64,000 nucleotides of DNA, taken from positions 6,463,001-6,527,000 of the forward strand of contig JAIVEN010000028.1 of the NCBI GenBank assembly GCA_026686845.1, read 5' to 3'. Below, one piece after another: positions 10,000 through 22,811 of the stretch. The stretch comes from Adenanthera pavonina. Lineage: Eukaryota > Streptophyta > Magnoliopsida > Fabales > Fabaceae. A program made the position numbers and the translations under genes. A model generated the notes under the pieces. That model did no database searches. It worked only from the letters and a program-made list of their open reading frames with translations, and was not told the origin of the DNA. Position 1 is the stretch's first letter; every line of letters starts with the position of its first letter.

Positions 10000-11710
10000 G
10001 CTTTATTACGTATTAGGAAATTCAGTATATTGTGGCTTGGTTTAGTGTTCAATAGAAATCAAGTTTTCATTCTTGTCCTAGAATTTAATAAATCCAAGGA
10101 TCAAAGCCCAATGGATGTGAGCTATGAACATATATTGCCATGTACACTGCCTTTTGACATATTACAATTCAATGAAGAGAGAATTTTTATTTTGATCCAT
10201 TATAAATGTGTAATTTTTTAAAGAGTCACTCATTACTCATGGGTGGATTGAAAGTATCACTCGCATTATTTACTGAATTAATGAAAGACACATGGAAGTG
10301 CAAACCAGTCACTAAACTCATGTAATAAAGAAAGGACACAAATTATTGTTGTTGAAAGTCTTCTTTTCACGGGTATGGCAGAATTTGCTTGAAGGAAGGA
10401 GGCTGCTGCAGGACAGGATTCGTTAGAGAGTTGGTGATGGTATGAAGCTCATTCCCAAATCTGGCTTCTTTATAGCAACCTTTTGAATGAACTAGATGTA
10501 TCTTCATTCTTTATCTTTTACATTTTATTTCTTTGGTCTCCTTAGTACTGAATGCTTCATTAGCATTCTGTCCACACTGTATCACTCTGCTCTAGTTTCA
10601 CAGATTATGCAAGAGAAGTTTTATTTCGCAGATGAGGTTCTGGTGTGGCTTTGTTTGATACCTGCGTGAATGGGGGGTGAGTGCCACGCAGTCATGGGCT
10701 TTCATTCATTAGAAGCGATGAATTTGTGACCAGAAAGGCCACAGAGAGGACGACAGTGGGTTGAGCGTAGAAATTGGTTTTGAATATTTCGGAAGACTAC
10801 TTCTTGCATTGATCTGTGTTTGATGAACTTCTCATGGTTTGAAAAGAGGAACTCATTGGTTTCTCATATGAATGGCTAGTAAAAAGCATATGAGAAACTG
10901 GGAACAGTGTTGCTTCGAGTCCAAAGTCTTTTATGTGTATATATATATAAATTCTTCTAATCGACTGTCTTCATTGCTTTGAAATGTATATACATGAATG
11001 TATTAATTCTTACTTTTATTATTGTTTCAGGTCGTTTCCTTTATTTAGTTTTAAACTTATCTATTAATTAAAATATTTGAATCTCAATTAGTAGGATTAA
11101 CCTAGATGATAGATATGAACATGAAAATCCTCACTTTGTTGAATTAATATGAATTAGGCTTAGACCGTCCCTTTAACAAATAAAAAAAAACACACACACA
11201 CACACGCACTCAATAGATTTCTCTTTTCATACCTGTACTTTAAAATAAAAATTATTATATAATATATAAAAACACAACAAATATTTCAAAAACAAAAAAT
11301 TCGATAGCAAGCAGGGCCTTCGAACTTTACATATAAGTTTTATACACAATACAGTACAAAAGCTGGAAAGGTATCAGAAAGTGGTCAAGCCAAAGCTGCC
11401 CTAGTCCTCAAAAGGACTTTGTTGAGGTGAGGATGGCCTCCAACCTCCATCAGAGGACGTTTGACGGCCAAAAAAATCTCAAAAATCACTGTACGAAACA
11501 ATAAACATTTGCAAGACTTGACGGCCAAAAAGCTAAAAATCAAAAGCAACACTCTCCTCCATATTAACTTCAATTCATGAACTGGGCCAAAAACACCTGT
11601 AAACATGTACCATCACCTAAATGTATTTACAAAGGAAATATACACCATTCCAGACAAAGCACAAACAGCCAAAGAAGCAGAGCTCATATTGATGTCACAC
11701 TAGCCTCCAC
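10000..11710. other. Spacer between the SABATH pseudogene and the 3' end of the TTC5-like gene
   Basis: The first part is 3' flank of the pseudogene. A (CA)n run lies at about 11191-11208. The stretch below 11710 should contain the 3' UTR of the TTC5-like gene, which reads toward it. A repeated ttgacggccaaaaa occurs about 60 bases apart near 11468 and 11518. No gene is recognised. Confidence 0.5.
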
Positions 11711-14700
11711 TCAAGGTTTATGTTGTGCATATATTGATGAGCGAACAGCTTGTTGAGGAGTCACAGCTTTTCCATTCACAAGTACTTGTTCAGGGAAGTC
11801 CACGCGGAGAGACTTGAACTGGTGATGCTAATTTAAGATATATCCACATGACACAAGGCGAATGAATACTTAGTCAGAATCAGAATGACTAGTTTTTACA
11901 ATAGGGACACTGAAGAATTCGGAAATTATTTGATTAATGGTGCCAACCAGAGCATAGTATGTCCAGAGTTCCATGAAACAAGCTGTAATCAGCAAATGGA
12001 AATCCAAGAGAGAGCAAGCATGAATTGGATATAAATGCATATACCTTCTCCTTCCACAAAAAATCAACATGACGGAAATACGGGTCAAGCAATGTTAACT
12101 GATCTCTTTCTTTGATCTGAAAAAGAAAGGACCAATTAATTATTCAGTTGATCCAAAATATCAATATGGTAGATGCTGATTTTTCGGTCCTTTTCTTCTC
12201 ATGTTTTGGTCTTAGATGATGTTCACGTAAATGGAGACAAACTTTTGGCATAAAGGTTTCATCAATGATCAGTTCTAGATCTTATAGGTCATCTAATAAA
12301 ATTCCATGCAAATATACTTAAAATACATTAGGAGGAAATAGAAATTAAGATAAAATTACACCAACTCTTACCACATCCTTACGTACACCATAAACCGTGA
12401 GAACAAAGCAAGTTTGGTTTGAATCACAAAGCAAATAGTATCTGCAAAATAAGAAGTTATCGGAGACTCAGAATTAACATATGGATTGCCTAATTGGCTC
12501 CCAAATTAATATGTGAGTAGTTGTTCACGACTACTCAGGATCCAATGCGTTGTACTCATTCATTTATCAACCACACTTTATTTGTTCTTATTAAATCAAA
12601 ATATTATCATGACTAGGTTTATTAGGTGTCTGACAAAACAGTTATAAGCAAAAAAAGTAGTTCAATTTTAGTTAGAAATATTTCAAAGAGATAGGTAACT
12701 TGCAGAGAAAAATAGGGAGGACTTAAAGATTCTTCAATAAAGGGGGAAAAAGAATAACAATTATTAGCAAGAAAAAGTAAACTTACAATTAAGTTGAGAT
12801 TCTTCCCCCTCCCCATCCGCCTCTCTCTTTTCCCCCCTAAACGAGATGTATATTCAATTTTATATTTTAATTAATATTTATCATAAACTTGCAATTTTAG
12901 TCACTATTTATGGTTGCCTTCTATGAGAAGGCCATTATAAAATTTGAAAAGTCAACATAAAATGCATAGACATGTGATGCAGTATGCAATGAAATTGTAA
13001 CACCATTTTGCAATTAAAGCACTTTAGACCTTCCCATCTACATGAAAGATACTTCTCAGGATTTGAGAACTTACAGGGGAGCAACAGCGTCATTTGTAAC
13101 AAAGAATAAAACCTTCCCATCCACTGCTACTGCTCTGTTCAGACCCTCCAACATAAGGTCTATAGTAGCTCTATTGTATGATGAATTTACTTTCACAAGA
13201 GGGAAAACATGAATCAAGCGAGTATATTAAATATTAAATGATTAAACGAAAAAAAAAAAAGAGAGCTCAACAAAATTTAAAGGGGTTAGAACTGAAATTT
13301 ATATAGTTCAAAAGGTAGCTTACAATGAACAGCAGCCAAAGATGAGGACAAACTTGCCATTCGCTTAGCTTTTAAATGTCCACCCTACATATAAATGTTG
13401 TATAAAACAGAATCACTCTGACATCTGATAAATTACTAAAATCAAACAATTTCTTAGCTTTATTCAGTCACTTTTTTCTTTCTTGTTTTGTGAAGGGAAG
13501 AAGGAGTGGGATTAACTTGAATGTTTAGTGCAATTACCAGCTTCTATCATTATAGGACTCCTCCATACTAGGAAATCAAATTACCAAATGGACCAAATAA
13601 ATATGGCGGTCAAGAAGTCACTGGCTTTATATTACCATTACAGTACTACATAGTCTACAACCAAGGAAAAATTTTGTTACCCTCAAAAGATTGTGCAACT
13701 TGTCCAGTAGGCTGACTATCTTCTGAACCTCTGCAGCGGCATTCAGACTTGGATCCTTTAAAGCAGCAGCCTCAAATCCACTGAGGGCCCTCTCATAATT
13801 CTCTAGATATCTGTTAACCTGAACAAAACTAATTAGGATGACAATTAACAAGTAAAACCGAAAACTAAACTGTTTATGTGAAATATGTAACGAATGCAGT
13901 ACTTATATTTTGACATAGTTATTTTTCTGCTTAATTATTTTGGGAGTTGGAAATTGTTGAGAATGCACGACCAAACTGGGATAGAGGCTCATACATAATA
14001 TATACATATTCACAGGGTAACCGACAACCAGAATACTAAACATTTAAGTGTTGGAGATCGTGCCTTAGGCCAATCATTGTACTATGAACATTGTACTTCA
14101 TTATGAAAAAAGGTGTTTTTCCTTACATTATTATATTGTTTGCATGTTTTTCTTTATAATAATATCCTTGGATAAATCATTTTTATCCTAAATGTCCCTA
14201 GTCAATCATCTTTGTGGGAACAATGATAAACTAAGACTAGTATGATTTTGATTAATAATTATGTGATAATTATATATGAATATACAAATCAAAATCATGA
14301 ACTCCTGTTAGGGAATAGGAGCTGAATTGACCCGTCATGAAATAGTTGCATGAATTAAGTCATAAACATATCTCATATATAATCGCGTCACTAAACCCTT
14401 AGACCTAAGATCACCATAACTTCCTATATGGGGAAACTATACTTTGACATAGTCAAAAGTCACCTTTAATCGGGAGATCATAAAGGCTATGATCGGACAT
14501 AGTGGAACTCGTGTGGAAGAGGATGAATGGTCAAGATGGAATTTGTCCCTCTAATTTAATGAAGAGATATATCTGGGCCCTTCGATAAGTGAGATTGAGA
14601 AATGCATAACCGTGTTCGAATAGAAAAGTTTCCATTTGTTCTGTCAGTCTACTCGGAGATTGAGAAAGTGATGGTTGAGTAAAATGAGAATAATGTTTCC

Positions 14701-17700
14701 ATGCCTCATACTTGACCTATATATCATGAGACAAAAGGGATATAATCGGGTTATATGATAGGTTACATCGGATCACCGATCTCATATGATTTGAATAGTC
14801 ACAATGTCTTGCTAGAGGTCACTTGTGACTTGTGGGTCCAATAGTGTTATTAATCCACTGCATCATATGGGCCTACAGAGACCACACACAAAAATGGGCC
14901 AACTCAAGTTAAAATGTCAAAATTCATTGAATTTAAAATATGTCTACATTCAATGAATTTAATGTTCAATTTAGGGTGATTGAATTTTATTTATATATAT
15001 ATTTGATATATATATATTATAAAATTCAAAATATATATATGTTTGATATATTATATATTTGATATATATTATATTATTTCGAAATATAAATATATAGTTC
15101 AAATTAATTTAAATGAATTAGTTTTAAATTTAATTCTATATGATAGATTTAAATTTAAACTAATGTCATAATCTAAATATGATTTAGATTGGATTCTAAA
15201 TTTTTATTTAAACTAATAATCTAATTTGATTTATATGATAAATTAAATCTAGATTTAATTCTGAATATAAATTAGATAATTAGTTTAAATTTAATCTATT
15301 AGATACATTTAAATTCAAAATAATCTATTTAATTAATATTTGATTTAATTTAAATTATTGATTTAAATTAAACAAATACCAAATTCTATCTATATATTGA
15401 TATAGACTAGGATTATTTGTTACAGAATCAACACAATTTCGAATTACTCTAAAGAGAGAGCAGCCGTACACTTAGAGAGCGAGACTGTACGGACGCAAGA
15501 GGGTACAAACATACGAACATTTACAAACAAAGGTGCTACGCAAGAGATGCACAAGAGGTAAATTCTTTTTTTACATCTCAATCTAAACAACATTGACGAA
15601 TCCATAGGAGAGAAATTCCCAACAATAAGGTGGGGGAAAAAAAGCCTTCTAGTAAAGAATTACACAAAACTGTCTCCATAAACGTCAGGGAAATAAAATT
15701 TATCTGAAGAATTATATGGAGAAAGTTATAGTGAAATCCAGAAGCAAAAGGCAAGAAAAGAAAGAACCAAATATAATCATCGGTTGAAAGACCTATTTGT
15801 ATGGTTAAACAATTTTTGCTCCCCCCCCCCAAAAAAAAAATGCCAAATCAAACACAAAGGTTGAATCTTTCAAATACCCAACCTTGTACATCAAGGAAAT
15901 GATGAGATTTTATATATTTGATTGATTTATGTCATTTACTATTCGAATAGTAGATAATTTGGTAACATCAATTGTAGGTGAATGCTAATAGAAACAATGA
16001 TAACAGGCAAAAGACCAAGCCAGATATCCGTTGCATAACATTGGTCATTGCAGGAACTTATCTTTACCATCATAAAATTCCACAGACATAGAGGGCATAT
16101 AAAAGTTTCAGAAAGATTGAGAATAAAGGCAGTGAATGATTCAAAGTATGTAGAGATTCCCAAGGAAAAGAAACACAAAAAAAGGAGAAAAATTGAACTT
16201 ACAATGGCACTATTAAAATATAGATCTGGATTGGACTTCATCCTTTCATCTTTCTCCTGGTAAATATTAAAAAACGTTATCTCTTCTACATTATTAAAAG
16301 AAAAACCTATAATTCACCAACGATATTGCACACTAAAATAATCTCTGTATAAAAGAGTATCACAAAAGTCAACATGCTCATAAAGTTTTTTTATCGTGAA
16401 AGTAACAACCAAAAAGAAGATAAATTTCTTTCATAAACAAAGTACTAAGGTTAAATTCTCAGTTCATTCACTTAATACTCACAGCATTTTGATATGCTTT
16501 TACAGAATGTAAAAGTTTGCTATGATCCCAAGCTCCAGAGACAAAAAAGCTTGTAAGGCATGCATTTCCAAGATTATCTGTCAAGAAGATTAGATGATTT
16601 TAAAGATATAAATTTTGCAGTATTATTTTCAGAAAAGCCAAATATTTTTAGAGAAAGAATAAGAAGAAAAAGGAAAATGGGCCACCTTGATCTCACTTAT
16701 GCACATTATTCATTCACATAATGAAACTGAATTTGAAGGCTAAAGCAATGAACATAGAAAATATCTTACGGCATTAAGGAAAAACGCCTAGCTTTTTAGG
16801 TGTTTAAATGATGAATTTCCTTTCCTTTTTTTTTTATGTCTGATGTCATATATGTCCATCCCAAATTGGTGTAACTAAAAATAATTGGGGTCAAGGGTTT
16901 CAGACTGTTAATTTTAGAGCGAGAAGGGGTTTTTTTTTTTTTTGGAGGGGGGGGGGGGTGCACCACCACTAGAGAGAGATGACAATGAAACCTTTCCTTC
17001 GCTCTCTCCTCATTCCCCTCCGTCTACATCGTTAGGCATCAAACTGACGTTTTATTTCAAACCTCACTGCTCATTTCAGGGAAAGAAATAAAAGCATTTC
17101 AATCTCTTTATTACTATATTTTGTTCTATCCTTTGACAGGTGGACTAATAGCCAAATTTCCCGCATTATACCTGACACTATATGTTCTCATTGCATTCCC
17201 AGAGAGAAGATAACTTATAGAGTGTAGCTTTAATAAAGACAAGAAGGGTGATATGAACTCTAAATATCCAGTGCGATTGTGCCAATATATGAACTGACGT
17301 TTGATAGCAAAGCAAGGTTTGTTCTTTGAATACATATTGGTAGTATATACAGAATCTTACACCAAGAATACCCATCCTTGACATCCAAAGTGATAGCCTC
17401 CTTGGCGTGTTGAATGCTTTCCTCAACAAGTTCTGCCTGATTCTCAGCACCTGTGAAGAAACAGGTTTGTAGAAATCACAATTGTACATGCATAATGAAA
17501 CAAACCAAAGTAACTAGTCCACAACCACCAGCACTCTCTTTAGAGGTGCTCAAACAATGTTACAATTACCTAGGAAATTAAGTTAAAATAAAGAGATATT
17601 TGATGATAAAAATTACAATTGAATCCCTTACCTTGTGACATTGTTCTTTTGAGCATTGATAACTGACAAAGAATCTTCTTGTTAGGACCCTGAAAGAACA

Positions 17701-20700
17701 ACCAATATCTATCATTATGTCAATCACCTCACAAAATATAACCAAAGCAGACCAAAACTGACACTCGAGACAGAAAAGTAATGGCCTTTAATATATCTGC
17801 ACAATGTTTATTTAAAATCTTGAAAATTTTAAGTCATCACAATTTCTTCTCTGCAACATATATACTCTACAGGTGATTCCACAAAATCAAGCAATTGCAT
17901 CAAAATACTGTCACAATCAATTTGGAAACAGAGAAATTGCTGGGAACACTAATAAAACGGTATAGCATCAGTCAAAAAACTTGAAAGCAGTAAAAATTAG
18001 TGAAACATGTAGCAAAATAATGTCAATTTAGCATAAGTAATCAAAATATGTAATCCAGCCTTATGAACCACTTAAGCTTTAATTCCACAAAAATTAAATT
18101 ACAGCACTACACCATTTCATAATTTCCATCAATAAAAACTTTCAAATATGTCACAGTAACAACTGAAACGCAGTAAGTAAGAAGAGTCCAATAAATTAAG
18201 AAATTAAAACATTAACATTTAACAGATACAATTAAACAAAACCCTGTTTCACTTTGCTGTGCTTACTACTTTTAAAGTTATGAACCACATTCCATAGACA
18301 CTACCAAAAGTATACTATGATTTGCAAAGATCATTGCAATAAAAAAAAATACATAACCATTTTTTAGCAACCAACGTTTCAGTCCTACTCTACCATCAGA
18401 TGCTCCGAAACTAATGTATATTAGTACCTATAGAACAGTACACACCACAAAAGAAAATCACAACAGCCTGGAATAGAGTATCATGTTTCTTTAGTCACTA
18501 CTCACTGGATTACCCCTTGTTTCCCATTCTTCTTATTTACACAGTTTACAACTATACATTCCAAGAAGTTTGTTTGAAACTATGACTTTTATATAATTAC
18601 CATTCCTGTGAGAAAACCATTTACATGCCTTCAACGAAATATGTTAGCAAACACTGAATCAAGAATTATAAAGGCAACCATTTCCACCAAATTGATGAGA
18701 AGTAGAACTGGAATTTTTCCCCCCTTTGAAATCACAGAATTTTTCAGCTTCAGCCATTATCTTATCACCCTATATTTATTTAAGGAGGTTGAAATCTCTC
18801 TCGCATTCCCCTCCCCCTTCCTGTTGCCCACTTTTCACGGGAAAAGGTTTCAATTTATTCTTTCTGATAGAACAACAAATTCTATTAAAAAGAGAGGATA
18901 AGGAATACATAAAAATAAATAAGTAAACAACAGCCTCCAGTCCTGGAGTAAAAAACAACACTAAGAGGAAAACAGGCTCATCAATACAATAATGCTCTCC
19001 GATTTTTCTGTGTATCTGTCAAACAGATCCCACCTCCTAGAAAAATCCATGTGCTGTTATATGCCAAAGAGAAGCCTTATGAACAACCCTATGTCATAAA
19101 CAGATTTTACTACAAAGGCTTATCCAAGAAAATCCAAGCATTCCATTTCAACTGGAAACAGCACATCGACGAACAGATGACACAACTCCACGAACTTTGC
19201 CATCCTCACTTCAGAAAATCCTCGATTTTTGCTTTCATACTCAAGCAACAATGAGGAACTTTATATGTATCAGAAAAATTTTATCTTTCTCATTTATTTG
19301 TTTATCAATGTTCACTTGTCAGGATTATATGAATTTCTTTCTTCACAGTTACCATTAATCAATATGAAGCCCTTCAAAGGCAAAAAAATTCACAAAAGAA
19401 TCCCATTATATGAATAAGATCAGTTAGGGTAAAGCTCAGGGTTGTTATTCAACAAGTACAGCCATCAAGAGGATAAAGAAAAAACAAAAATGATATGCTA
19501 CAGGGCTATGCATCATATCAACAACTTATATAACGGTCAAGTATTGCGAATCTAATTTCAGCATTAACCTTGCCCAACGCAAGACTGAGGCAGTTTCTAG
19601 CATCAGATAGATCTCCTTTCTTCCAAATGCAGTTACCTAAACATAGCCAAGCATCTGCAAGAGATGGGTTTAACTTAACCTGGTGCATAGAAATAGAAGA
19701 GTCAGTCATAAATCATGCCTATTCAGCATCCACAGAAACTAAAATCTTGATTATGCTGACAGCTTTTGATAGATGATCCTCTGCTTCTTTGTTATAGTCA
19801 GGGCATACATCCAATATCTTCCCTCTCAGATATTCAAATGTTGCACGATGCGCGGGTGACTTTCTTTCTTCTGGCAAAGAAGACAATTTTATGATAACAA
19901 AAGTTCAATAAAATGAATTTTAGACACTTTGATGGAAGTAACCCAAATCAAATATTGTATTATTTATGAAACAAAGCTGCAATACCTTGTCCATAGAAGA
20001 CAATGGACAATTGGAAGATAACAGAAGGCAGCGTGTACAGCAAGCAAAGAAGACGAAAATAGCAAGAAGAAAGAAAAAGGTATTCCTCTGGTCTTCAATA
20101 GACTAGAGACTCTTCACTAAGCCAAGTCTTTCCTTCCCTCACACTGACCCCTCAGTCAACAATATATTCCCTGCTAACAGCCTTACTCTCTCTCACTCTC
20201 ACTCTCACCCTTCACAACCCATGTGAGTTAGTTAGCACTATTATTTCCCCTTTTTATCCCTCTGGCCAGCTCACAAGAAATTACAACAGTGTGATTCACT
20301 TTTCCCTTCCTTCTCCCCTCACACGTAACCAATGCCTCATTCCCAAATACTTTGGGTCCATCATATTTACGAGAGGAAAAAATAAGGTGTTAAGGAATCA
20401 TGTTGATTTTCACTAGTTAACAATCTGGCTTGAAATGAAGTTTTTTTTATAGTCACACATAAAATCTAAGTAAATGTGACAGTAACCATGACAACAAATA
20501 TATAGAAACATCTCCTATATGTTATTGGCTCTTATTTTGATCTCAATTTCTTAAACTCCTACCTTCTGTGGTTGATCAGTCCCAAATTGGTTGAAGCTTT
20601 GATTGACCTTGCTTTTTGCTATCCCTGAGATGGTATCCATTATCAGGTGGTATCTTTTCAAGGAGTCTAGGGATTCTTATCTTGCATTGTTATGATGATC

Positions 20701-21751
20701 CATGGGGCTAATAGACCCCCATTGTTTTCCAATGAATCAATTAAAACCAGAACCCACACAATATTTATCCATCTAAGCATGCATATAACTGTTAACTCAT
20801 AACTGGCCCTTAATATGTCCTTCATACTCTTCTTTACGTTTACTACAAAATTATATTTCCTCCCTTTCCCTCTCTTTTCAACCATTTCCCTTCTAATCGC
20901 AAATTATTGATCTTTCCCTCAGACGCCCAGGCTCTCAAAGTTACTGTCTTCGATTCAAGTGTGAGTTTAACAACCTTTTCTGCAACGTAAAACAAAAAAT
21001 CATGACATATTTTATGGTTTCTTATCCTTCTCGTACATAACAAAGATTCACTTTTCAAGTTATTCTGATTGGTACTGCAATATCCTATATCATGTCTTCA
21101 AATACGCACAAGAAAATCAACAATGTATCTATGGAAATTTTCAGTCACACTTTTAAAGCATTTGGAACAACTTAAAAGCTAAAAATTTTCAAATCCTCGT
21201 AACAAACCCAAGAAAATAATTCTTGGGTTCATTAAAGTTCAGTCATAGCTTCATGGGCTATTCAGAATCACTATTTTCTAACCAATATAAAGAAACGCAA
21301 ATTACATCATAGCACCTCACACACTCATTCTATGTTCCAATATTCCCCCAGGCTCATTTTTTCTGGAAAACCGAACTGGGGTAGTAGAAGAAGGCAGTCC
21401 TCGCACATATAACAATACTAGTCTATACGAATAGCTCAGAATTTACCAGGAGAAATAGATTAATGGATATTATCAAGAATATGAAGAAGAAAATTTACCT
21501 GGAGGGATAGAATCGAGGAATTTCAGAGCAAGATCGGATTGTTCTCGCAATTTGGAGATCTTGTCATCTTGATTCTCCGGGAAATAGGTGTCTCGGATGT
21601 GGTAAAGATCTTCAGCTATTTTTGCAGCTTTCGCTAAAGAGTCTTCCTTCGCTGGCTTGCTCATCTCAGTGACTCTGGCGAAGGAAGCGAACACTGATGG
21701 AGAAGACGAGGACGGGGATTCAGAAGACAAGTTTTCACCTTGTTGGCTCAA
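11711..21751 (-). CDS. TTC5: TTC5-like tetratricopeptide repeat protein
   Basis: Thirteen exons on the minus strand join in frame: 21751-21499, 19870-19761, 19679-19569, 17689-17632, 17450-17361, 16577-16483, 16256-16203, 13818-13681, 13384-13324, 13189-13075, 12441-12372, 12116-12045, 11827-11711. They total 1344 nt, 447 residues plus stop, close to animal TTC5 (about 440). All junctions are GT-AG and phases agree. The N-terminus is Ser-rich and probably disordered (residues 1-40). TPR-type helices follow, for example DAWLCLGNCIWKKGDLSDA and YSWYNLGNACL. The C-terminal third (VLFFVTNDAVAPLYYLL, LTVYGVRKDVI, VLVNGKAVTPQQAV) corresponds to the TTC5 OB-fold domain. Animal TTC5 is a p300/Strap cofactor and reads nascent tubulin on ribosomes to trigger tubulin mRNA decay. 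Whether the plant protein does so is unknown. Confidence 0.88.
14049..15624. mobile_element. Solo LTR in intron 7 of the TTC5-like gene
   Basis: The segment begins tgttggagatcgtgcctt and ends gagagaaattcccaaca, the TG...CA ends of an LTR with short TGTTGG/CCAACA inverted repeats. Flanking pentamers ttaag (14044-14048) and ataag (15625-15629) match at 4 of 5 positions. Its middle is extremely AT-rich, and a leader-like part with gagagcgagactgtacgg precedes the right end. At 1576 bp with no internal region, primer-binding site or second LTR, it is best read as a solo LTR left by recombination. Confidence 0.65.
16930..16959 (-). repeat. T-tract next to G-tract inside an intron of the TTC5-like gene
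   Basis: A run of 14 T is followed by ggag and a run of about 12 G in intron 5 (16578-17360). Read in the gene's sense it is C-tract followed by A-tract. It is a slippage-prone sequence with no other apparent role. Confidence 0.6.
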
Positions 21752-21968
21752 GGTTGTCAGAAATTGACTGGGAAGATTTCAAAACTAAATTTTTAATTTT
21801 TAATTATTATTTTGTGGAAACAAATTTAAATATTAAAATGAAGAGATATTTTTGAATTTTTAATTATAAAATTTGACAAATATGGAAAATTACAATAAAA
21901 AACTTAAACCAACTAATATTATTTACAATGAAAGACGTTAAAAATTAAATTCATTTTTTAGCCATTGC

Positions 21969-22017
21969 AAGAATCATTTTTAAGATCCTATAAAAAAAAA
22001 AGAATCATTTTAAAGAT
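21969..22017. repeat. Ultrashort A-tract insertion with 18-bp target duplication
   Basis: The sequences aagaatcatttttaagat (21969-21986) and aagaatcattttaaagat (22000-22017) match at 17 of 18 positions. They flank the 13 bases cctataaaaaaaa. It sits about 220 bases upstream of the TTC5-like start codon, in its promoter or 5' leader. Confidence 0.6.
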
Positions 22018-22046
22018 ACCTTACAAAATGAGAGTACCTTAAAAGC

Positions 22047-22782
22047 AATGACTTGAGAATTGGATCAGATTAGATAGTCGGGCTGGTTGGAAAGAATGGT
22101 TCAATTTTCAATTTTAGACCATTTTAGAGGTTGAATTGCTTTAAACTGGCTTTTGAGCAAGAAACTGGAGTTGAGGCGGGAATCAGAGTAATTTTTAGAG
22201 AATCAGACGATTTTTTAAATTGGGTAAAATTTAATTTAAATTTAATTTTTTTTACCAAAATTAATTATAAAAATTTTGAGAGAGTGAAACATCCACATCC
22301 GGATAAGATTATATTGATAATTACTAATAATTAATTAATCTTATTTCAGATTTTCAATGTGGGCAATTTTAAAAAAAACATTGAAATTGTAGAATAATTA
22401 ATGAGTTTAACTATTAAAACTATTTTTTCTTGATACAGAAAAAGTAATTATTTATTTTTTATAATTGGGGATGAAGGGAGTATAATCATTTTATAATATT
22501 ATGGTCATGTAGTATTATCATGTTAAAATATTTTAATATTACTTTTAATGATTTAACATATATTATTATAATATAAGCTTATTAACTTATTATGAATTTA
22601 AATTATTTAAATTTATTCTCTTAATAATTTAATATTTTATTTTTGTACATATATTATTATATATAATATTAGTTTTACTTAATTATTATGTCACTGGTGC
22701 GACTGACGATTTAACTGGTTGAATCATAAAAATCGTACCGGTGAAGTTTTTAGTTTAACATCAGTTCAATTTTTAAAATATT
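22047..22782. mobile_element. Degenerate MULE-like non-autonomous element (family shared with 57931-58864)
   Basis: Read in reverse, this segment aligns along most of its length with the element at 57931-58864: ends caatg.ctt(a/g)agaa..ggatcag and caatttttaaaatatt, and interior ttagagaatcagacga and gacgatttaactggtt. Flanking 9-mers ccttaaaag and gcttaaaac match at 7 of 9 positions, which suggests the 9-bp duplication of Mutator-like elements. A remnant of Stowaway-type sequence (ggggatgaagggagta, about 22467-22482) lies inside it, at the same place as the intact Stowaway in the other copy. Some reading frames exist but none is protein-like. Confidence 0.55.
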
Positions 22783-22811
22783 GCTTAAAACGTAAATATT
22801 GCTTAAAACGT
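22776..22811 (+). repeat. 18-bp tandem duplication at the edge of the MULE-like element
   Basis: The unit aaatattgcttaaaacgt occurs twice without a gap, at 22776-22793 and 22794-22811, spanning the right border of the element. Confidence 0.7.

Noticed and set aside
11468..11531. Further GGCC-A(n) micro-insertion at the repeated ttgacggccaaaaa
   Set aside because: The two copies sit within a diverged 50-60 bp tandem duplication and no flanking target duplication of the insert is visible.
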